Of a stretch of 64,000 bases of DNA, positions 58,301 through 64,000 are shown in pieces (within the stretch, counting starts at the first letter, position 1; every line of letters begins with the position of its first letter). Both the position numbers and the translations under genes were made by a program. This DNA comes from Dugong dugon (Eukaryota; Chordata; Mammalia; Sirenia; Dugongidae). The notes under the pieces were generated by a model. It worked only from the letters and a program-made list of their open reading frames with translations. It was not told the origin of the DNA and did not search any database. The DNA lies in NCBI GenBank assembly GCA_030035585.1, contig CM057468.1:54990145-55054144 (forward strand), written 5' to 3'.

Positions 58301-58460
58301 GACTTATTTTACTCAGCATAATGCCCTCCAGTTTCATCCATGTTATGAGATGCTTCACAGATGCATCATTATTTTTTATCTTTGTATAATACTCCATTGT
58401 GCGTATGTACCATAGTTTGTTTATCCATTCATCTGTTGATGGGCATCTAGGTTGTTTCCA

Positions 58461-58595
58461 TCAATTTGCTATTGTGAACAGTGCTGCAATGAATATGGGT
58501 GGGTATGTGTCTATCCGTGTGATGGCTTTTATTTCTCTAGGATATATTCCTAGGAGTGGGATTGCATTTTGTGGTGCTTTTTTTTTTGTGGTGCT
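58461..58595 (-). pseudogene. ORF2 C-terminal remnant and deletion junction
   Basis: A continuous minus-strand frame (58829-58461) runs from inter-ORF sequence straight into the ORF2 C-terminus ([20 protein letters not shown]). The junction lies between two direct copies of tttgtggtgct (58568-58578 and 58585-58595). Confidence 0.8.
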
Positions 58596-59200
58596 GATGT
58601 TTTCTTTGTTCCTCTTACTCTCCTGTGCTGAGTTCCTTTTGTTTGTGGAGTTTTTTTCCATTTCTTTTGTTTTTGTAGGTTTTGTTTTTATTGAGACTTT
58701 ATGTTTTTCTTCTTTATTTTGATGAGTAGGTTTGTTAACTTTCTTTGTGGTGACCTTGAAATTTACCCTTATCTTCCTAGATTTGAACCAGTCTGTTATT
58801 ACTTGGTATTGCCTTGCCTTCCTCTCCATTAGAAGGTTCTATACATACACCATTTATTCCCTCTTTTATTGTTCTGATGCTGATATAATTTACAGATTAA
58901 CCTCTGTGGTTCCCTGTTGTAATCCCTTTGGTTTTGCATAGTCCTTAAGGGTTCATTTCCTAGGTTGGTATCTGGCTAGTACAATCCTGTGTCCTAGATT
59001 TGGCCTGTGGTCTGATGTTTGTTGTCAGATCAAAGGACTCTCTTTAATAAGTCTTGTAAGTTTGGTTTGTTTTTACACAGTCCTTTAATTTCTGTTTATC
59101 TGGAAATGACCTAATTCATCATATTTGAATGAGAGTTTTGCAGGATATATTATTCTTGGCTGGCAATTTTTTCCTTCAAGGTTTTGTATATGTCATCCCA

Positions 59201-59964
59201 TTACCTTCTTGCCAAATAATCTGAGCTTAGTCTTATTGTTTCCCCTCTGTATGTGACTTTTTGTTTTTCTTGAGCTGCTGTCAGGATTCTTTGTTTGTCT
59301 TTGGTTTTAGTGAGTGTGATTCTGGTATGCCTTGGTGATTTTCTTTTGAGGTCTATCCCATATGGGGTTCGTTGAGCTTCTTGGATGGTCAGCTTTTCAT
59401 CTTTCATGATATTGGGGAAGTTTTCTGTCAGCAGTTCTTCAATGATCCTCTCTGTGTTTTCTGTTTACTTCCCCTGTTCTGGAACTCCGATCACTTGAAG
59501 ATTTTTGCTTTTGATTGTATCCCACTTAATTCTCAGGGTTTCTTCATTTTTCATCATTCTTCTTTCTGATTTTTCCTCAAACAGAGCTGTAGCCAAGTGT
59601 TTGTCTTCGATTTCGCTGATCCTATCTTCCATTGTTTCAGACCTGCTCCTCAGCCCTTCTATGACACTGTGCATTTCTGAAATCTTGTTGTTTATCTTTT
59701 GGATTTCTGATTGTTGTTTTTGTATGATTTCTGGTTGTGAATTTATTTTAGCCATTTTGTTCCTGTATTTTCTTGAATTCTTCCATTTTTTGTCTGTATT
59801 TTCCATGAATATGTCTATTTTTTCCTCATTTTTGTCTACTTTTTGCTTCAACTCTTGGATAATTCTGAATATTAGAGTTTGAATTCCCTATTAGTTAGGT
59901 CTAGTGCCTTTTCTTCTAGTGGAAGATCATCTGGTGTTTTAATTTGGACACCTACTGGAACCAT
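59201..59964 (-). pseudogene. L1 ORF1 of the half-L1, broken
   Basis: ATG at 59964 begins MVPVGVQIKTPDDLPLEEKA. A coiled coil follows (QQSEIQKINNKISEM, SRSETMEDRISEIED). The RNA-binding region includes NEETLRIKWDTIKS, and the C-terminal domain is RKSPRHTRITLTKTKDKQRILTAAQ. A frame change lies near 59880, and an in-frame TAA at 59465-59467 separates the last two parts, which are otherwise in one frame. It aligns by eye along its whole length with ORF1 of the other L1, so this is an ORF1 protein gene that has since decayed. Confidence 0.85.
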
Positions 59965-61471
59965 CCTGTCCTGTTTTTGTAAATGTTTTGTTATTGTCTG
60001 CTGTCTTTAGGGCATTCAGTGGTTATTCTCCTCATTTATTGATTGTAGATTTGTTTGTTTCATCCTGCTTTTTTGTTTTATTTGGTTATGTCTGAGCAGG
60101 CGGTCTGTGCATTCTTTGTTGTTTGCTCATATGTGGGCACGATACTTCACCTCCTTCTCCAATGTGCAGGGTCAGTCACTCAGGTATGGTACAGCAGGGC
60201 AGATCCAGCTGAAGGGGAGTTGCTGGGATGGGTTTTTTGTGGCACATACCAGGGTTGACAGTGCAAACTGGGAATCAGTGCAAGGCAGGTTCCAGTAGGC
60301 CATGCCTGTGCTGCTTGGGAGTGTGATGTTCAGTGCATGGTGCAGGTAGGCAGGAAGGAGGAGGTATATTGTGATGTGTAGAGCTAAGATGGGTATGGGA
60401 AAGATGAGAGAGAGAGGAACAGGAGCCAAAAGCATACACACAAAAAAGAGTGCTAAGGGAGCTTGCTATTGGAGTGGAGAGATGAGAGACTGAGAATGAG
60501 GAAAAACAAAAACGAAAAAAGAGTAATAGAAAAAAATTAATAAATTGAGAAACTGGAAATAAAGAAAGACAAAAAGGAAATAAGAGAGAAGAAAACAAAA
60601 CAAACAAACAAACAAAAAAAACCCCCAAAAAAACAAGAAAAAAGAAATGCCCCCAGGGATGTCACTGTGCGTCTGCGTGGAGTAAGGGAGTAACTTCCAA
60701 GCCGTGCAGTACTGCCTGGCTAGAAGGGGCTCCCTGCCGAGAAAAAAAAAAAGAAAACAAAGAAATCAAAATAGCAAAAATCAAAGAAAACTAACAAAAA
60801 AGCCCTGGGGGTCCCATCAGCATGGTGGCACAGGCTGGGAAGCAGTTTCACAGTTGAGTGGTGTTTCGCAGCCTTTCAGGAAGAAGAAAAGATAGCGCAC
60901 AGAGCCAGGTATTTGAGAGAAAGGAGGGGTAGGTGGTGAGAGGTAAGGAAGAAATCTAAAGAAGCAGAAAAAAGCAACACCGGCAACCAACAAAAGGCAC
61001 TCAGGGAGCCAGCCAGTGCGGGCGGGTGGAATCCAAGTGACACCAGGGTGAAACTGGTGCTTCCCAGCCAAAAGATTGTGCCTGCAGGAAGCAGAGGAGA
61101 CTAAGTGGGGGTAAAGAAGGTTGGGCAGTGGGAAAGCCTATATCGCTGGTTACTTGTTGTTCTATCTCCTGCTGGAAGCTCCGTGAAGCTGCTTTCTCAT
61201 ACCTCTGGTTTGCTGATCTCTGATGAGAGTCCAAGATGGCGGATCCGTGCTGCGGTAGCTGATAGGAGACCTCTGCATGTATCTCTCCTCGCTCTCTGTT
61301 CTTGGTCAGTTTCTTATTCCATTTGGCACTTGGCAGAGTTCTTTATCTCTTCGTTTGATGCTTAGGGTTTCAGGATTGACATATAACTCTGTTTGACTTC
61401 GTTTTTCTGATCTTTGCTGTGGAGGGACGGCGTGGTGCTTCTGGCTATAGCGCCATGTTGCCCGGAAGTCC
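59965..61471 (-). promoter_or_regulatory. L1 5' UTR with two YY1-type sites
   Basis: Rich in A/G blocks on the plus strand (60480-60640, 60740-60800) and GC-rich near the 5' end. A YY1-like core, cgccatgttg, lies at 61451-61460, right at the 5' end. A stronger aagatggcgg in the opposite direction lies at 61233-61242. Its sequence differs from the 5' UTR of the L1 at 42.4-42.8 kb, so the two belong to different promoter lineages. Confidence 0.65.
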
Positions 61472-61734
61472 CCTTCCTGCTTATTCTTTTCATCAATGTG
61501 CACTAGTGTACTAGAAGAAACAATTTTAAGCCTCACTGTTAGATATTGTTTTATAATAATTTTATTTAAAATTTTCCCATTAATGATTAATTCTGTTAGC
61601 ATTTAAATTCATAATGTATATTTTTGGGGCACTTTTGGCAAGATAAATTAAATTTGAGTATTTGCTTTCAGTTGATTAGGGTTTTTGTGATGAAGTTGTC
61701 TCTAGTTCAGTTTTTGTTCACTTAGGGCACACTC

Positions 61735-61896
61735 ATTAGCTGGTGGCACAATAGTAAAGAGATGGCTGCTAACCAAGAGATTGGCAATTTGAATCCACCA
61801 GCGGGTCCTTGTAAACACTCTAGTGCAGTTCTACTCTGTCCTGTAGGGTCACTATGAGTTGGAATGGACTTGATGACAACAAGTTTGGTTTCTGTT
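61735..61896 (+). repeat. AfroSINE
   Basis: Plus-strand short form: 'tagctggtggcacaatagta', 'ttgaatccaccagcgggtcc', 'gagttggaatggacttgatg'. Confidence 0.88.
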
Positions 61897-62226
61897 TTTT
61901 TGGATATATACACCATGGAGGAGAGAAAACAAGTAAAAGACAAACTTGTTACACAAGGAGCCGACGAGCTTTCTAAACACAGCAAGAGAACAGAAACAAA
62001 TTAATAGTACTATGGCAAAACCCACACTTGGTATTGAGTAATAGAAAGAAGGCGAGGGAAGTGTGTGGGTTGATATCAATAAAAAAATCTTGATAGAGAA
62101 GATGAGTAAACTGGTGAAGTTTCCCAATACATTAATGGGAAAGGAGATATTTTAATTCCTAACAAGCTGTATTTCCATTACTTAATTTTAATATTCCAAA
62201 ATTCTTCTGTAGTAATATACATGTAG
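61897..62226. other. No recognised feature
   Basis: Unique-looking AT-rich DNA between two AfroSINEs. Confidence 0.45.
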
Positions 62227-62379
62227 GAAACCCTGGTGGCATAGTGGTTAAGAGCTACTGCTGCTAACCAAAAGGTGGGCAGTTCAAATCCACCACGCAT
62301 TCCTTGGAAACTGTATGGGACAGTTCTACTCTCTCCTATAGGGTTGTTATGAGTCAGAATAGAACTTTTTTTTTTTCTT
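62227..62379 (+). repeat. AfroSINE
   Basis: Plus-strand: 'aaccctggtggcatagtggt', 'gcagttcaaatccaccacgc', 'gggttgttatgagtcagaat', then a T-run. Confidence 0.88.
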
Positions 62380-62955
62380 AATGTCACAGTAGCATTGAGC
62401 AGTTCCTTTTTTTTAGAAAATATTTTCCACTACTTTAGTCAATAAAGATGGTGATGTCCCCTCTCAAAAATCCATTCAGTATGTTACTGGATTATATAGC
62501 AAGCAGCACAAGAGAATTGCCCAGAAATTATTTCAGTTCTCTAGCAGTTTGCAAAACAAAATTGCCCAGGAATAAAGTTAAGCTAAAAACTTAGAAAGTT
62601 GTTCCTATGGGATTTATGTGGTAGAAACATATTATTATCTCTCAAGTTACCATGAATGTCTTCAAAATTATATTACTGAGGCTAGGAATTAGGAGAGTTG
62701 ACTCTAATGCTGACTCCGATGATAAAATTGTGGTCAGAATGCATCATTTCTATGGGCAGTGTCTTCCATCTCTGTAAAATGAGAGAGGAGGCCCAGATGG
62801 TCTTTTTCTTCTCAACTCTAAATAAAACCATTACGTTTCCTGATTTCTAGAGAGCAAAACCAAATAATGTTATCAGAATGAAAATTATGTCCATCTGATG
62901 AGTAAAACCACAGCATAGTTTCAGTGAGAGTTGCTGAATGAATCCAGTTATATGC
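62380..62955. other. No recognised feature
   Basis: AT-rich, with no convincing repeat apart from a possible MIR trace near 62720-62790 (tctgtaaaatgagag). Confidence 0.4.
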
Positions 62956-62956
62956 T

Positions 62957-63371
62957 TTGTTGTTGTTAGTTGCCCTCCAGTAGCTCCAATTCATGGCGAC
63001 CTTACGTCTAAGAGAATGAAATGTTGCCCAATCCTGTGCCGTCTTCAGGATTGTTGGTAAGCTTAAGTCCATTGTTGTGGCTATTGTGTCAGTCCATTTC
63101 ATTGAGTGTTTCTCTTGTTTTCACTGGCCTTCAACTAAACACAGTGTTCTTTTCTAGTGATTGATCTTTCTTGACGATGCGTCCAAAGTGAGCTCGTTGA
63201 AGTCTTGCCATCCTCTCTTATAAGGAGCACATGGGTTGTATTTCTTCTAAGACTGATTTGTTCTTCTAGCAGTCATTCAATATTTTTGCCAGCACCAAAT
63301 TCAAATGCTTCTTCTGTCTGTCTTTTTCATCGTCCAGCTTTCACATGCATATGAGATGATTGAAAAGACCA
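62957..63371 (-). repeat. RTE LINE 3' fragment, old
   Basis: Reverse RTE tail and 3' coding region: 'ttgttgttgttagttgccct', 'aagcttaagtccattgttgt', 'gcgtccaaagtgagc', 'catcgtccagctttcacatg'. More diverged than the copy at 50777. Confidence 0.85.
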
Positions 63372-63447
63372 ACTGTATGTGGGGCCCCACATATAGGTCA
63401 GGTAAAAACTGGTGCTCGCTCAAGTTCTGTATTTCACAACATACTGT

Positions 63448-63600
63448 AGGAGCCCTGGTGGCACAATGGTTAAGAGCTTGGTCGCTAAACAAAAGGTTGG
63501 AAGTTCGAATCTACTGGCTGCTCCTTGGAAACCCTATGGGGCAGTTCTACTCTGTCCTATAGAGTCACTGAGTGGAATTGACTCAACGGCAGTGAGTTTT
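63448..63600 (+). repeat. AfroSINE, well preserved
   Basis: Plus-strand: ggagccctggtggcacaatg, 'ggaagttcgaatctactggc' with an intact B-box core, 'accctatggggcagttctac', 'gagtggaattgactcaacgg'. Among the most consensus-like copies here. Confidence 0.92.
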
Positions 63601-64000
63601 TTATAAGACGTGATTGTGTGTGGTGGCTGTATAATCATACCATTAATGAAGAAAAGAAGTTGTTGAAACTTTCTCTGTACTAAAATTTTATATATAGTGG
63701 TGTATTTTTCAATCCACTATCTTTTTTTCATGACCTGGGGTCTTAAGCAGCATAAAATATGTTATATGCAAAATCAGTAAACTGAGGAAAAGAGAAAGGG
63801 CATGTATTTTAATTATGGTGGGTGAAAATGATTGATTAAGCATTGAGTAGTACAAAACCAGTAGATGTTATGGGGCATTCAGTATTTTTTTCCATAGATT
63901 TAAAAAACTGAAAATTTGTTAGAGATTGTAAAACAGTTGTTGAATGTGACTTTTGGGTGATTAATAACTGTAATCTAAATTAAAATATAGTTTGCCAAAA
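63601..64000. other. No recognised feature
   Basis: AT-rich DNA to the window edge. Confidence 0.45.

Larger units (their letters stand above)
56961..61471 (-). mobile_element. ORF1-only ('half') L1 with both ends and perfect target-site duplication
   Basis: Minus-strand element of about 4.5 kb bounded by ccttcctgcttattctttt at 56942-56960 and 61472-61490, a perfect 19-bp duplication. The 5' end (complement of gcgccatgttgcccggaag) starts an approximately 1.5-kb 5' UTR. ORF1 lies at about 59964-59201. The inter-ORF spacer then runs to about 58590. At about 58570-58595 sequence passes directly into the last part of ORF2 ([16 protein letters not shown], 58560-58461) and the 3' UTR. About 3.5 kb covering the endonuclease, RT and Cys region is missing. 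It must have used ORF2 protein in trans if the deletion preceded insertion. Confidence 0.92.

Overview
This window is vertebrate, non-coding-dominated DNA from an afrotherian mammal, most likely an elephant or a close paenungulate relative. The call rests on repeats I recognise. More than 20 copies or fragments of a tRNA-derived AfroSINE are present (head ggagccctggtggc, tail near gagtcggaatcgactcgac). Several RTE (BovB-like) LINEs share that tail, and there are afrotherian-type L1 elements, over a background of ancient mammalian L2, MIR and hAT-Charlie (MER5/MER20) fossils. Identification is by eye; no database search was run.

Layout. 0-22.3 kb: AT-rich, repeat-laden. It holds an L2 copy split by four AfroSINEs (about 3.06-5.14 kb), a second L2 piece carrying an endonuclease domain (5.28-6.2 kb), an internally deleted RTE derivative (7.2-8.0 kb), a near full-length RTE with target-site duplications on the minus strand (12.86-16.0 kb), an inverted repeat able to form a long hairpin (19.57-19.78 kb) and a second deleted RTE derivative (21.5-22.0 kb). 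22.3-28.0 kb: almost free of young repeats, centred on a CpG island (about 25.25-27.31 kb). At its low-coordinate edge lies the best host-gene candidate: a minus-strand first coding exon (25345 down to 25219) with a hydrophobic, secretory-type N-terminus and a textbook GTAAGT donor in phase 1. If real, the gene reads towards position 1 and the whole left 25 kb is its first intron. I could not name the gene. 28-34.3 kb: intergenic or intronic DNA with AfroSINEs and MIRs.

34.3-42.8 kb: a full-length but decayed L1 on the minus strand, flanked by short target-site duplications, with a 0.95-kb L1 3' end nested in its 5' UTR between 20-bp duplications. 42.9-56.9 kb: AfroSINEs, L2, MIR, MER5A and MER20-like repeats, a truncated older L1, an RTE 3' fragment and a compound AfroSINE, with unique stretches between. 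56.96-61.47 kb: a second L1 with both ends and a perfect 19-bp duplication, but lacking nearly all of ORF2, so it is an ORF1-only ('half-L1') element. 61.5-64 kb: more AfroSINEs and an old RTE tail.

How the parts relate: the RTE supplies the tail sequence recognised in both RTE and AfroSINE copies, so AfroSINEs were probably moved by RTE machinery, while the ORF1-only L1 needed ORF2 protein in trans. No rRNA, CRISPR array, functional tRNA or complete host protein-coding gene is visible. Almost all open frames here are chance frames or LINE remnants.
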